Shown here: piece by piece, positions 34,758 through 46,065 of the stretch
Layout: each line of letters starts with the position of its first letter
Position numbering within the stretch: the stretch's first letter is position 1
DNA from: Sabellastarte sp. h YS-2021
Taxonomy: Eukaryota > Annelida > Polychaeta > Sabellida > Sabellidae
Length of the DNA: 64,000 bases
NCBI GenBank assembly: GCA_964017235.1
Contig: OZ024930.1
Span: 27,718,614 to 27,782,613 of the forward strand
Direction: 5' to 3'
Notes under the pieces: generated by a model
Database searches by the model: none
Told to the model about the DNA's origin: nothing
What the model saw: only the letters and a program-made list of their open reading frames with translations
Translations under genes and position numbers: made by a program

Positions 34758-34921
34758 AGACAGGAGAACTCCATGCCCTAAACTAACACAAGAATTTACA
34801 AAAGCGATAGATAAGGGGTATTTTAGTTCAGTAATCCAAGATTATGGCCATAAACAAGGGGAAGATACTACATGGGAATGCTTTGATTGTAAAGGTGAAT
34901 CTTATGATGATTCCTGAAGTA

Positions 34922-35740
34922 TGTTATTGAAGGACAGGTTCATATATGAAAAGGAAGTTTGTACAGAGAATTTTTTTTAAAAAGTTGTTAAACATTAGAG
35001 TGTAAACATTTACTTGAAAATGTTTTGTAACCCAAAAGCTAGGGTTTTAAAATGTTTTGTGAATGTTTAAACCAATTTAAAATGCTTTAAATGCTTACTG
35101 GAACCCTGTATCTCACCGGGAGCCAAATGAGTTTTTCATTCACGATTGATGTGGGAAGATTTCAAAGGATCATACAACTACCTCACAGTAATTTTGAATA
35201 CAAAATGTTTCATTTCTCAGGAAAAATATGTTTTTGTATCCTCTCTTTATTTTATTCTGTACTTTTACTTTTTGCCTATTAAAAATTTTATTTGATAGAA
35301 CTTTCCAGAATAATTTAGGATGCCAGAGCTGATACAATTTAATTAGAGGAAGTTTCCATAAAACCATTCTGTAATAGCATTTTTGCAGAAAGTGTGTTTA
35401 TCTTCAGTTAGTAAGTGGCTGAGTGTACCAGTATTGTTAGAAAGAAAAAATAGAAGAAAAATAAACATTTTCTATGTTCAGACAAAGCAATAGTAAAGAA
35501 AAAGATTTTAGAGGATAGTGACCCATGGAAATACATACAAACCTAGAAAATAAACATAGAAAATTGCTAAGTTACATATTTAGAATCCAAAATAATAGTC
35601 ACTGAAAAGACCTTTTATTGAAACAATAATAATTAAAACTGAAATTTGTTTTGGTCTGTATGGGTGTGCTGTAAAGCAATAAGAAACTGGAGTACTGCAC
35701 TAGAGTAGTGCACAATTAATGAAAATCAAGACAGAACAAG
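34922..35740. other. Intergenic, nothing recognised
   Basis: AT-rich sequence; no coding or repeat signal was recognised. Confidence 0.4.
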
Positions 35741-35749
35741 GCTGAAAGG

Positions 35750-35915
35750 GGTTTTGGTCTACTAGCGTGACACGCAAAGCCATTAGAGACACGAATAGTA
35801 CACTGAGATGGTCACCCATCCAAGTACTAACATAGCCCATTGGTTCATAACCTCAGACAGATGCTTATCACGCTATGCCAGAATATATAAAAGTCAGGAG
35901 ACAAAAAAACCCCGA
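35750..35915 (-). mobile_element. 5S rRNA-derived SINE-like repeat
   Basis: On the plus strand, GGTCACCCATCCAAGTACTAAC (split: GGTCACCCATCC and AAGTACTAAC) at about 35811-35832 is the complement of 5S rRNA box C (GTTAGTACTTGGATGGGTGACC, split the same way). It continues with GCCCA-TG-TTCATAACCTC, the complement of the 5S GAGGTTAAGCA-like A-box region. The flanks (ACGCAAAGCCATTAGAGACA and AAAGTCAGGAGACAAAAA) recur at 45.97-46.04 and 47.1 kb, so this is a dispersed repeat and not a lone 5S gene. 5S-derived SINEs (SINE3 type) are known in animals. Confidence 0.65.
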
Positions 35916-36009
35916 AATAAGTGATGTCTAAAAGCCTAGCTAGAGCTCACACTTAAATGTGATTTCTAGAAGTATTGGCCTTGCAGAGATCCTATAAGTC
36001 AGATTAAAT

Positions 36010-36860
36010 GTAATAAAGCAGTGTGGCATATTGGGTGAATCACTGATACCTTCAGATGCCATTAAGAATTTGGGTGTCTGGTTTGACTCAGACTTTTCCT
36101 TCACCAAACATGTTAAGAGTGTATGTAAACTTTGTTTCATCCAGATGAGGGATCTTAGACAAATTCGACAGTACTTGACTCGTGATGCTGCTCTTATGGC
36201 TGCAAACGCACTTGTGGGGAGTAGACTTGACTACTGTAACTTCTTGTTTAGGGGTCTATCTGTTTCTAACCTACGCAAGCTACAATGCATTCAAAACAGT
36301 CTGGCCAGAATTGTTTGTAGAGCCACTTGTCTTTCTCATACCACTCCACAAAGAAAAGCCCTTCATTGGCTACCCATAAGGCACCGTTGCATCTTCAAGA
36401 CTGCCTTGCTGGTATACAAATACCTACATACTAACTGTCCAAAATATTTCAGCCCATTCCTCAAAGTTAGACAATGTGCCTATAATACTAGGTTGAGTCA
36501 ATCTGATGGTATAATTCTACATGTTCCTCAATACCAACCATCTATTTACAAATCCACAAAGCAGTTTGGTCTAAGCTTTGCATACGATGCTCCCAAAATA
36601 TGGAATGAACTCCCGGATGATGTATGATCTGCCAATTCTATTGCCTCCTTCAGAAAAAAACTTAAGGCAACCCTATTCTGCCAAGCTTATCCTCCTTAGT
36701 ATTTTCCACCCCATATGGTGTTCTTCATGATGTCGACCATTGCTATGGATAAGGACAATGATTTTTTGTGACTATACTTATGATGTTGCGCCTTAGAGTC
36801 CGTCACTTTGGCAGAGATTAAGCGCTATAAAAGTTGAACTGGAATTGGAATTGGCAGTTA
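36010..36860 (+). mobile_element. L2/CR1-like LINE, 3' end
   Basis: A 5'-truncated non-LTR retrotransposon. It contains the C-terminal part of RT and the conserved segment after it, then a short 3' UTR ending in GAGATTAAGCGCTATAAAAG and a small tail of TGGAAT repeats. The sequence is closely related to the minus-strand copy at 46066-47010. The preceding repeat with 5S similarity (35750-35915) lies about 100 bp upstream. Confidence 0.85.
36031..36700 (+). pseudogene. LINE RT C-terminal region
   Basis: The frame runs NLGVWFDSDFSFTKHVKSVC, RQIRQYLTRDAALMAANALV, SRLDYCNFLFRGLS, LQCIQNSLARIV, ALHWLPIRHRCIFKTALLVY and FAYDAPKIWNELPDDV, the standard order after the RT palm in L2/CR1 elements. An in-frame TGA at about 36625 replaces a codon that is open in the related copy (DVCSAASVASF); the frame then reads SIASFRKKLKATLF to about 36700. 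The upstream endonuclease and RT palm are absent through 5' truncation, as usual for LINE copies. Confidence 0.85.
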
Positions 36861-37279
36861 AAAGGGAATTTTCTGCCGTGTCGAAGACTGTGACAAATTT
36901 GATATTTTGTACTCACAAACTTGTCTTGTTTCTAAGTTTGTAACCCTCAACTCTGAAAAGGGGAGAGAGATGGTATTGTAATTATGCCTGTTTTTCCATG
37001 TGAATTACTCAAGTACTATAAATCTGCTCGGGCTCTTCAACGACTTGGATTCAATGCAGAGTATTTAGAGTATTTTCATTCACCAATATCTAGTGTGGTG
37101 TATTTTTGCAAAGAATATAAATAATCTTCGTTTTAGAGTGGATCTGTAGAATGGCCATGTTTGCGAAAATAAAATTTTATAGTTAAGATTATAGTATAAA
37201 CATGTATGGCAAGTTGGAATCTTTAGAGTGTACTGAACCAATGCTTAGCGTTTATATTTGTTACACAATGCCCCGTTGA

Positions 37280-38260
37280 CCTTATCATTGATCATATCCA
37301 GGGAAGCTCCAACAAAGTGGTGGATTCAATTGCGATCCTGCATTCAGGCAAAATTGTTGACATAAATTACCTCATTGTGCTTCAAGAAACTTTTACTGGG
37401 CACAAGATTCAATTGAGTCAGCCTACTGCAGTTCAGTACTTGACATAGATTTCCAATATTCATGGACCTGCCACTTATTGTCTCTGTCCACAATATGCAT
37501 AAGTCCTGAAATACCTTTACCAGAATGCAGTTTCACTAACAGCTATTTAACCTTTCTCTCCATGCAAGCTAAAGCAAGGGTATGTAGTTGGGATATATGG
37601 CCAATTTCCCATCCATATATTCAGAGATAAGTATGCAGTATCTCGATAAATTCCAAATTTAATCCCTTTGGTATATTTGACAACATTTCAGACACTTGTC
37701 AACATTTCAGTTCCCTGTGATATGCTCTGTGACATAATCCAATATTGTCTTGGTCTATCTCCCTAACTGCATTTTATGGCTTCCTTAAAATGTCCAACGA
37801 ATCGCCTCATAGTTCTACTAAGTTCAACCCAAATAGCATTTCCTTTTACCATACATCATCTTTGCTTCCCCTTTTACTGGTAAAGTAGACCAAGACTCTG
37901 CAACATCACGGGACTCATCATTGAATACAACTACCCACCTTTTACAACCACTTCCTATGTAGAATGTTCTTTAGGCATTGAAAGCCTTATTGTATTCCAT
38001 ACGACTTCCCCTTACAGCCCCATTATTTGGTAATAAGTTTACAACACAGAAATATTCCTCTTAAAGGCCATGAGTTCCACACTTTTAGGCGGTCGGGTGC
38101 TACCCTACCATTTTACATTGATGTACAGCTCCAAGATATTATGGTTTGAAAACGCTACATGGATCACTTCCATAGGTTCCACCATCTTTGCCAAGGTCAC
38201 CAGCTTTCTAGTTTGGCTTGGGGCTTTTAAATTCTTAACAAGAAATATTTTAAAACTTCA
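37280..38260 (+). pseudogene. DIRS RNase H end and tyrosine recombinase remnant
   Basis: DHIQGSSNKVVDS at about 37290-37330 matches the RNase H end (HIPGKINQVADLLSRW in copy C). Further on, a VPHSSTKFNPNS segment and TKTLQHHGTHH (about 37790-37930) match the APHASGAFDAS and SKTLQTRDRVH blocks, and EFHTFRRSGATLPFYIDV at about 38070-38130 is the HxxR box. Then KRYMDH replaces VWTYI. Stops and frameshifts occur throughout. No RT or gag was recognised upstream, where the LINE ends. Confidence 0.75.
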
Positions 38261-38339
38261 CATGTAAATAAAATTTCCCAAACTTATCTATTACTGTGTT
38301 CAAACCTTCTGATGTAGTTGACCTTTATATGACCCTTAA

Positions 38340-38490
38340 ACCTGCCAACAGTTTGTAAATAACTTCGCCACACGCCACTGCAGTCATCTCTGGGTCTTAG
38401 GGCAGGACCACGAGCAGATTCGAACTCAGATCCACCTGTAGTAGATACTTTATGACTCTGCCACTCTGACCACTTATGCAATGGGTTTGC
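38340..38490 (-). mobile_element. tRNA-derived SINE head, family B
   Basis: On the minus strand the order is GTGGTCAGAGTGGCAGAG (A-box-like), then GAGTTCGAATCTGC (near-consensus B box; plus-strand position about 38414-38433). The spacing is compatible with an internal RNA polymerase III promoter. It does not fold convincingly as a full tRNA, so a SINE head is more likely than a tRNA gene. Confidence 0.6.
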
Positions 38491-39412
38491 ACCCAGGCAA
38501 CTGTGTAAGTTATTTTAATTTGTATTATTATTTATAGTTTTGAATTTGCATAGCGGCACAGAATAAAACTTTTCAGTTTTTTAAAAGTTATTTACAGCAA
38601 GGCTTTGTAAAATAAATGTAGTATACATTAAAACACCATGTTGTTGTTTGTCTAAATTTATCCCAAAGCAGGACAGACGATTCTGAAGTTGCTTGTTATT
38701 TTATACTTAAAGCCGTATTTGTAGGAGCCAATACTTCAGATGGTGACTGCATTCCTAGCATTATTAATATATTGATTATGCCATGGAAATGGCTGCTGGT
38801 TCCTTCCTTACTTGTCACACTGCTTCTATTTGCAGACAGCAATATGTTCAAGATTCTCCTCCTGAGTTGAAGAGGGCACATTTGTACTGCTTGTTTTGAT
38901 AAGAATATATGTTAACTGTGTCAATGAAGATCTAGAAATTTTATTGTAGGATTCAATAGTTAGTACAGCCTTATTTGTACTAGAGATACACTTGTGCCCA
39001 TCATGGATAATTTTGTGCAACACTGGTCGATGATGTATTTCACAATCACTGATCTTTTAGGCTTTGTGAAGCAGCATTGTGAACGTAAATTTTGTAGACC
39101 ATTATGTAAAGTAATTTGAAATTCCCTGTGATAATACTGGGCATTGCTTTTACGTTTTAGTCCAGGTATTTTATGTTATTTCATAAAACTGCCCCCAGCT
39201 CCACTATAGTTTTCACTTACTTTTCTTGCGCATTATGTTGTGCTTGGCCCACATTATGCTGACAAAGGCCATCCTTTTGACACTGGACATTTCAGACATA
39301 GTACATTAATTAATTGGTGATTTGTTACTGGAATTTGTCTTTGAAAATCATAGCATGTTGATTGCACCTAGTTATTAATCTCCATATTAGAAGATTAATT
39401 GTAGATTACCTT
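38491..39412. other. Intergenic, nothing recognised
   Basis: No recognisable coding or repeat signal. Confidence 0.4.
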
Positions 39413-39540
39413 GGTTTATTTATTTATTTGGGGTTTTACATCTATCTAATCTAATCTAATGAGGTCTTTTAGAACGCTTTATCTTCATCAATGACAGACT
39501 CTAAGGCGCATCTGAACATAAAACAAGGGTAGATTAAGTT
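39413..39540 (-). mobile_element. Composite of SINE tail and LINE 3' end
   Basis: TTTATTTATTTATTTGGGG at the left is the tail of SINE family A. It is followed directly by a (TCTAA)n-type run (TCTAATCTAATCTAATG) and then the LINE 3' end in minus orientation (GACAGACTCTAAGGCGCATC, TGAACATAAA). The same LINE tail ends the copy at 46066. Both elements are reduced to short pieces. Confidence 0.65.
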
Positions 39541-39544
39541 TTAG

Positions 39545-40679
39545 ATAGATACAACCCATGTTCCCTTTTGGTTATAAAGATTCCATAGATTCCAGAATTT
39601 TGTAATACTGTTTATCATTGTTGCGCCTTAGGGGCTGCTAAAATACAAAGACTGGGTGCAAAAATCCAATATAAAATAGAAAAAAAGTGTTTACTTTCCA
39701 AGGCAAAAGGTGTTTTGGATTTTTAATCTGGTCATTACATTTGCTCTCTATAGAGTGTTGTACCATACCTGTCAACACTGGTACATGGCTTTTGCATGCA
39801 TTAATAGATTCCCTCACTTGTATTGTGTATCTCGTTTAAAGCACTTGTACGTTGCATGCACAGTTTGTCCAAGATGAAGTTTGAATGGACATTGATCAAC
39901 TTGACCCTGGCAAAGGTGTGACAAGATATGAACCCAAAGATGAGAGTCCACAGGTCATCAAATCGACATTCATTTTTCTAAACATAAAAATAATGCTAAA
40001 TGTCGAAAATAATTTTTAAGGTTGTCTCAAGGAGCGAGACATTCCACAGAAACAAAATTGCCTCCCATAATACATCTGGGAGACAGAGCATGTAGAACGT
40101 TCCATTCAACTCCAGCTCTTTGATGATCAAGAACTTCTGTCTCAACTGTTGGGTTCCAGTCATTTAGATATGACACGGTTTAGATATGACACAGTGACTA
40201 GTTTCTGGCTATAATTAAATAAAAAGGAATGATATTGTAGTGGCACCTGCAATAATGCTGACATCGATGAAACTATGAATAAAGGAACTTGAAACACACT
40301 GGTTTGAAAAGCACAGATCTGATGGTATCTATATCTGTTGGTAGTACTGTGAAATCTAGTAATGCTACACAACAAGTAACTAATTAACAAACTTTGTGCC
40401 TGTTACAGGCCATTGTTTTATCAGGCATAAGGTCAGTTTATAGTTTGATAATAGGCGGATGTTTATGTACTGATATTGATCATTTTCTTTAGTTTGATAT
40501 AAGATGTATGATCATTTTGTTTAGTTTGATAAAAAATGCATGATCAGCTATCGATATTTGTCACTTTGATTTAATTTAAAACTACTTGGCATTAATAGTC
40601 ACAACCTATTCAGCTACCTCTGTGTATGATTTTTACAGTATTGTGTAAAAAGACTAAGTCTTGGTGATGAAGGTAAGAA
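39545..40679. other. Intergenic, little recognised
   Basis: TTGTTGCGCCTTAG near 39620 resembles the LINE 3' end again, in plus orientation. Otherwise no gene or clear repeat was seen. Confidence 0.35.
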
Positions 40680-40825
40680 GGGCCTTGGTGGCCTTGTAGT
40701 TATCAAGTTTGGCATCCAATCACAGGCTGTCAGCTATATGTGGGTTTGACTATCACAATTGACAATGCTGAGAGTCTGTCTCAATATGACCCATGTTGTT
40801 GAATGGGACGTAAAACCCTAACTTT
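40680..40825 (+). mobile_element. tRNA-derived SINE, family C (putative)
   Basis: An A-box-like GGTGGCCTTGTAGTTATCAAG is followed about 35 bases later by a B-box-like GTGGGTTTGACTAT, then a core ending GAATGGGACGTAAAACCCT. The ending resembles those of other invertebrate tRNA SINEs. Only one copy was seen here, so the call rests on the promoter boxes. Confidence 0.45.
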
Positions 40826-42050
40826 GACTTGGTATATACATTTCACCTTTGAGCTGCCTGGATGGCAGTGATCTGTAAACGGTGTTGATTGTAGGTAACG
40901 TTTTAAATCCAAAATCGACTGACTAACACGTAAACAACAACATGACCCACCATTAGACATTTAAAGACATGTTTTCTCATGATCATATTAGTCCACCATT
41001 ATACAGCATTTTGCTAATTGGGGCTTTAAGCACTTGCAGTTGAAAGGAATGTAATTGGAAAGCCATGGGTGGAATATAAAGACAGGATATGTTTGTGAAT
41101 ACAAATGAGTTGACGATCAGAATTTAATTAATGTCATTTGGTAAAGAAGGTTGCTGCCTGCCAGATTCACACTTTTCTGGTACAGTGTCGAAAGTCTGAT
41201 TTAGACAACAGTTTAAAGAGGCAGTTAAGGTTGGTGGCACATGTTTGAAAAAAAATCGCCATCATTAATGAACGTGACCATACTTTTCTATTCTGAGTAC
41301 AGTGATGAAAATAATTTAATGAATTCGTGGATCCAGTTAGACCTTGTTACAAGGTCCTTCCTTAGTGCATTATGATTTTCTGAGAGCATTTCCCCCCAGA
41401 AGGAAGTACTTCCACTGAGACTGTAAAATCCAGACTGTTGTAAAATGCACTCATTCATTGTCTCAAAAAACAACCCAAAGTAGAGACTTGTGAGCAAGTC
41501 TAGGATCCAGTAGATGATCCAGGTCACCCAAAAAATCCAATCACCTATTCCTTGTGCAATTGTTAACATTTTCTGAAAATTTATGAAAATCTATTTTATA
41601 AATTTCATTCCCTGACCCCCAAGTCAATGATAACCCAAGAATTGGGATTTAAAACATTTATTATAAAATATAAACTTCAACAGAATACACATGACTACTA
41701 ACTGCTTGTTTAAAACATATATGAGCACATTATGACTAAGATACAACTTATAAGAGCCTCAATCAAGTAACTTGAGTTAAATTACACGACAGTTGTAACT
41801 GTTCACACAAGAGAGGGGAGGGGACAAGGCCCCTATCCCCAGGGAAAGACTCACCAGGTGCAACCACTGGGACCAAGTCCGTAATTGCAACAAGTACAAC
41901 AAAGTAATGAAGTATATAACAAGTACTGTAACTGGTTTGCACTTTAAATGATAACTGAGGCTATAAGCCATAACTGGGGGATCAAACCCCAGTTTGGAAA
42001 TGTACAACAGGGTGAAAAGCACCCAAATCCCCAATGTAATTGGGTAGGTG
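40826..42050. other. Intergenic; may include the 3' part of DIRS copy D
   Basis: The first part is AT-rich without recognisable genes. The 93-codon minus-strand frame at 41288-41569 is unassigned. The part from about 41580 lies where the 3' non-coding region of DIRS copy D is expected, but I could not identify its terminal repeat. Confidence 0.35.
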
Positions 42051-42053
42051 TAG

Positions 42054-42791
42054 CTACATATACAAATGATCAGAAAAAGTAGCAGCCACAGACGAAGTGG
42101 CAGAAGGTGGTAACTGGATGTATCTCCACACACACTGGCTAGAGCAAGTAGCCTGTGCTTGTATATCTTGCAAAGGCACTCCATGTCTAAAGGCCCAAGT
42201 GGCCCCACCCCTACGAAAGTCATGAAATGTATAATGCTTAGGGAAACCCAATAAGCTGCAAACTCGTTTCAAATGTTTTCTAGCCATAGAATCCGTCAAT
42301 GTAAACCAAGAACCTTGCTTATAAAACAGAAACAGAGGGTGATCATCTGACAAGGGATGAGCCTGAAAAAGTGTAGTTAATGCTCTGTAAGGACACAATG
42401 GTGAAGAACCCAAAGCCGGAATGGTAACAGTAGTGACTTTTTTCCTATCTTGTAAAGTTTTGGACCATTTAAGAATTATGACCACACTATTTTCCCCCAA
42501 AATTAGATCCCCTTTACATAAATGCCAAGAGGAATCAAATTTAAGAGCTGAATGAGGTAATATGTTTGAAATTTGCAAAAATTAGAAAAAAGCCAGGAGA
42601 AACATTAGCACAGGGACATTTGCTATATTGGAAGCAGACATACCAGAAACATGCAAGCACTCCATGAAAGCAAGAAGTACTGGAGTGGAGACCTGAAGCC
42701 ACGACAGTCCAGCTACCACCAGGAAGCCCAAGAAATCTCTAAACATCCTGCGATAGGTAGAAAGGCTAACTTGTCTAAATGCTGTCCACAA
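42054..42791 (-). pseudogene. DIRS tyrosine recombinase (copy D)
   Basis: The N-terminal frame (42791-42582) has AFRQVSLSTYRRMFRDFLGF and ends after a deletion at LLAFF. In another frame (42578-42054) follow QISNILPHSALKFD, LKWSKTLQDRKKV, CPYRALTTLF, the HxxR box HDFRRGGATWAFRHGVP, and CVWRYIQ with the likely nucleophile Tyr. Catalytic HxxR and Tyr blocks are intact; the internal deletion and one frameshift break the protein. Confidence 0.8.
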
Positions 42792-42876
42792 TCTTTAAGA
42801 AGCCTCCTGGAGGAGCGGGACTGCAGTGGCCTCAGGTTCTAGAACATATCAAATATCATAATTGAGTAGTGTTAAA

Positions 42877-43741
42877 TCAAAATGAGTATTCATCCACACA
42901 GGATTTGGAATAAGTTGATATAATTTTATTAAGACTGGCAATGTCATACTTCCATCTGGACAAAAGGTCTGCCACTGAATTCTGGACACCTGCAATATGA
43001 GTAAAATCAATAGAGACATTATACATGGCTGTGAGAAGCCAAATATTCCGTGCACAGGCTCCTAACACCGCACCTCTGGTGTTACCTGTAGAAAGAACAT
43101 GTACCACAGCTTGATTGTTACAGTATAGCCTCACTCTATTATTGGCCCATAGATGAGCCCACAACTTTAGGGCCACTAACACAATGACCATCTCTAGATC
43201 GACTATAGTGTAATTATTACAACCTGCAGGAATAGGTAAGGTATACACCAGATTGTTAAAGCAAGCACCTAATCCAGTGAGGGAGGCATCAAGGTATACT
43301 ATGTCACTAACAGGTCTTCGATCATACATTGTGACTCCATTGAAGGAGAGTAAAAAAGTTGGATCCACAATATGGTCAACAGAAGGATAGTGCGTTTCAA
43401 AGTGGGTACCCAAATAACAGTCCCCTGCAACCCCATCATTTACTGATAGACCCCTGGGCCAGCTTAAATCAATAATGGTCCTTTTCCCTGGTGATAAAGG
43501 AGGATACCTGTAAAGGCAAGGGAGGTGAATCCAATGGGCCCAAAATGGCGTTATGATTTAGTTCCTCCAACAAGTACTCTTCTGCATGTGAGGGATATTT
43601 GACAGCTGAAGTGTGATTGTCATCCGAACTACTGAGGGGGCAAGATCTATCAAAATCAAGAGGAAAGCCAAACTCAATGAGATCCAAGAGCTGTTGGTCA
43701 AAATAATCACATAAATAAAAACGCCAAGCTGCAATGTTCAA
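42877..43741 (-). pseudogene. DIRS pol: RT N-terminus joined to RNase H (copy D)
   Basis: LLDLIEFGFPLDFDR, EEYLLEELNHNAILGP and SSFITREK, then after a shift DLSWPRGLSVNDGVAG and THYPSVDHI, give the RT N-terminus. Directly afterwards the frame reads FNGVTMYD, YLDASLTGLGACFNNL, LEMVIVLVALKLWAH, CNNQAVVHVL, ARNIWLL and HIAGVQNSVADLLSRW, the RNase H domain. The RT fingers, palm with YxDD, and thumb between these are absent, so the copy cannot reverse transcribe. Confidence 0.8.
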
Positions 43742-43760
43742 CTGTGTCTTGACCAGAATC

Positions 43761-44559
43761 TTAAGTCCAAAAAATTAGGGACACCACTTTGCCTAATAAG
43801 CCTATATGAGCTTGCAGCACATCTGAAATATCAGATCGATGGCTAGGGTTACCATTATACAGCAAAATGGGAGACAACGGAAGACAACCGAATTTGCTGC
43901 CCAATTGTTCACGATCTTGTTGAATAATATTGTGAGAAGAGTAACAAGAATTATGACAAATGTATTGAGAAGTACTTGCCCTTGTAGAAGTCACTATGTC
44001 CGGATCCAATCTATAAATGCGCTTCGATACCTGAGGACTCTGTGAAAAATGAACTTGATCATCCATGATACTATCTGTATCTTGTGTTTGTGAATCAGAG
44101 TACAAAGCTATAAATCTATTATGCACTGGAAGTACTCGACCAGAGGTGTCTTCGTGTCCTTGACCAACTGTCCTTTTATGGAAAGACCTTGTGGGCAGTA
44201 CATGTTTGTCAGTCACAGTACCTGAAACATTAGTATTCCTGTCATCATTACACATTGTCTCCTTATGGCTTGTGACAGGCTTTATGGGCCTTTCATCCAA
44301 AGAGAATGCGTTTTTTGGACCTTTCTGTTATCCAAACCCATAGGGCTGCAAGAAGTAGTATCCGCGTCAACTACTGCTGCATATGATCTATTGTCCCTAA
44401 AGTTGAAAGCAGTCAAACCCCGACAAAAAACACGCTTCATATGCAACCTAGATTGAAAAACTGGAGGTAAAGCCTGAAATTTTGTGTTGTAGAATATTTT
44501 TGTTTTTTGGACATGGTGAACTTTTGGGTTCAGCTGCCCATTATTACTCGTTTTTTGAA
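43761..44559 (-). pseudogene. DIRS pol N-terminal linker (copy D)
   Basis: A hydrophilic frame of low conservation ends with REQLGSKFGCLPLSP, which matches the FNFGFIPLS block at the end of the linker in copy C. No other domain is recognised. Confidence 0.6.
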
Positions 44560-45262
44560 CGGGTGCGCCTGCAGTCCAACTGAGAATGGGCATATGCTTT
44601 TCCATCCAATTCCCAACAGCCAGCACAAATATGTCTATAAAAATGCTCTTGTTTTCGTGATTTTTATTTTGTGAGCATGCATTCTTATTGAAATAAACAC
44701 AAGGGGTAAACTTGGCAGGGAATTTTTGATTCTTGTCAAAAGTCTTTACATTGTGGACTGCCTGTAGATTCCCATGTCTCTGTGCATGAGCCCTTCTCAC
44801 TCTGTCGATTTTTTCGACTTCTGACGAACCCCCAATCTCCCTGTTCCATTCTACAGAGCAGGACCGCGTGACTGGCCTTTGCAGAGGACCAAGAAAAGTC
44901 TTTAGCATCATCTAACAAATTGATTACATAGTCTAACATACAATCCGTAATACTTTGATTTTGTTCCTCACGCATTGCTCTGCAAAAACCACTCATCCAT
45001 TGAACAGGGGACAACTGATTATATGAAATTCTATCCTTATTCTGTCCAGAAAGAACGTACTCGTGTGGCCATTTAACCCTATGGGACACAAAAATGTCAA
45101 CTGGACCACCCCTCTGCGACTTGACCCTGCCATTACCTGAATGGAATTTTTTGCCAGATCTTGTAATCTTTGTTGCACTTCTTGTTGAATACAAGCTTCC
45201 TGTCAGAGTATAGATGGAGGAGGCACAGTAGGATTCAAACCCGACGGATCCGAAACCAGGAG
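44560..45262 (-). pseudogene. DIRS gag (copy D)
   Basis: The N-terminal SGLNPTVPPPS and QQEVQQRLQDLA are followed by RGGPVDIFVSHRVKWPHEYV, YNQLSPVQWMSGFCRAM and AKDFSWSSAKASHAVLLC. Near 44825 the frame shifts into DRVRRAHAQRH and then CVYFNKNAC; near 44645 another shift opens HICAGC and SQLDC, the zinc-binding C-terminal motif also seen in copy C. The gag core is thus well conserved, with two frame breaks. Confidence 0.8.
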
Positions 45263-45944
45263 ACTGAAAATCACAATCTGATGTATCAAGTAAGCCTATA
45301 ATGTCTAGATCTAATGATATACTAAAATAATAAAATAATTCTTACAAGATACACTCTGTTTACTCTTCTAATCCTTGCACTGTGCGAAATTGGTTTTATT
45401 TATTCTATTGATATATAATCTCTGTAAGCCTTTTAGATGCTAACATATGAACGAAACCTCAGATTTTAATGCATCATGTTAATTTGTACAGATTCATCTA
45501 AAGAAATCTTACTTATTGTTGTTTGAGATAAATGTACAGTGTAAATTGTGCAAAATTTCAGAGACACTTTAAAATATCTTAACTTAGTATCACTTAACCG
45601 TCGACCACATCTACAGCTGTTGCCAAGAAAGCTTACTGTTATGAGTTTTTACTGCACTAGGTATTGGATTACGTTACTGTAATGAGAATGATGCACTTGA
45701 TGATAACAAATGTTGGTAATTTAACACTTTGTTAAACCAAAAGTTTTAGCTAAATTTTATACTAATAAAAGGAACCCAAATGTTTTGTGAAATGCTTATT
45801 CATGCTAGCTCCCCTCCCACTGTATAACTGCATGGATGTGGCATAATTCATAGCGCTCTGTTTAACTGCCAGAAGGTATCTTACAGATATGCTAAATGCA
45901 GACAATAGAGATTACTGGGTAAACTGTTGGTGTAAATAAGGCCA
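45263..45944. other. Intergenic, nothing recognised
   Basis: Probably includes the 5' leader of DIRS copy D, but no terminal repeat was recognised. Confidence 0.35.
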
Positions 45945-46045
45945 AAAGGTGTTTCAATCCCCTAGTGTGAGCGCAAAGCCATCAGAGACATGAGTAGTAC
46001 ACTACAAGTTACGAAAGTCTGGTGACACAAAGAAATTCCAACTCA
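45945..46045 (-). mobile_element. Fragment of the 5S-associated repeat, 5S part missing
   Basis: GCGCAAAGCCATCAGAGACA and AGTAGTACACT match the left flank, and GAAAGTCTGGTGACACAAAG the right flank, of the repeat at 35750-35915. The 5S-like segment between them is missing. The LINE copy at 46066-47010 follows, and another partial copy with the 5S segment lies beyond it. Confidence 0.55.
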
Positions 46046-46065
46046 GACACATCCCACAGCTGGTC

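Larger units (their letters stand above)
42054..45262 (-). mobile_element. Internally deleted DIRS retrotransposon (copy D)
   Basis: In minus orientation: gag (45262-44560), linker (44560-43761), RT N-terminus (43741-43375), RNase H (43375-42877) and recombinase (42791-42054). The central RT, from after the PSVDHI block to the segment before FNGVTMYD, is cleanly missing. The recombinase also lacks an internal piece of about 60 codons. Despite this, long open stretches remain, so the copy is fairly young. Its proteins differ markedly from copies C and E, so it is a separate lineage. No terminal repeats were recognised. Confidence 0.85.

Noticed and set aside
35811-35870. Functional 5S rRNA gene
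   Set aside because: Only part of 5S is present, it has substitutions, and the same non-5S flanks occur at another locus.
38414-38433. Possible functional tRNA gene
   Set aside because: The B box is good, but arms and anticodon loop do not pair convincingly, and flanks look like a SINE.
38284-38481. 65-codon frame (-) ending in the 38.3-kb region
   Set aside because: It coincides with a tRNA-derived SINE head; the frame is a by-product of the repeat.
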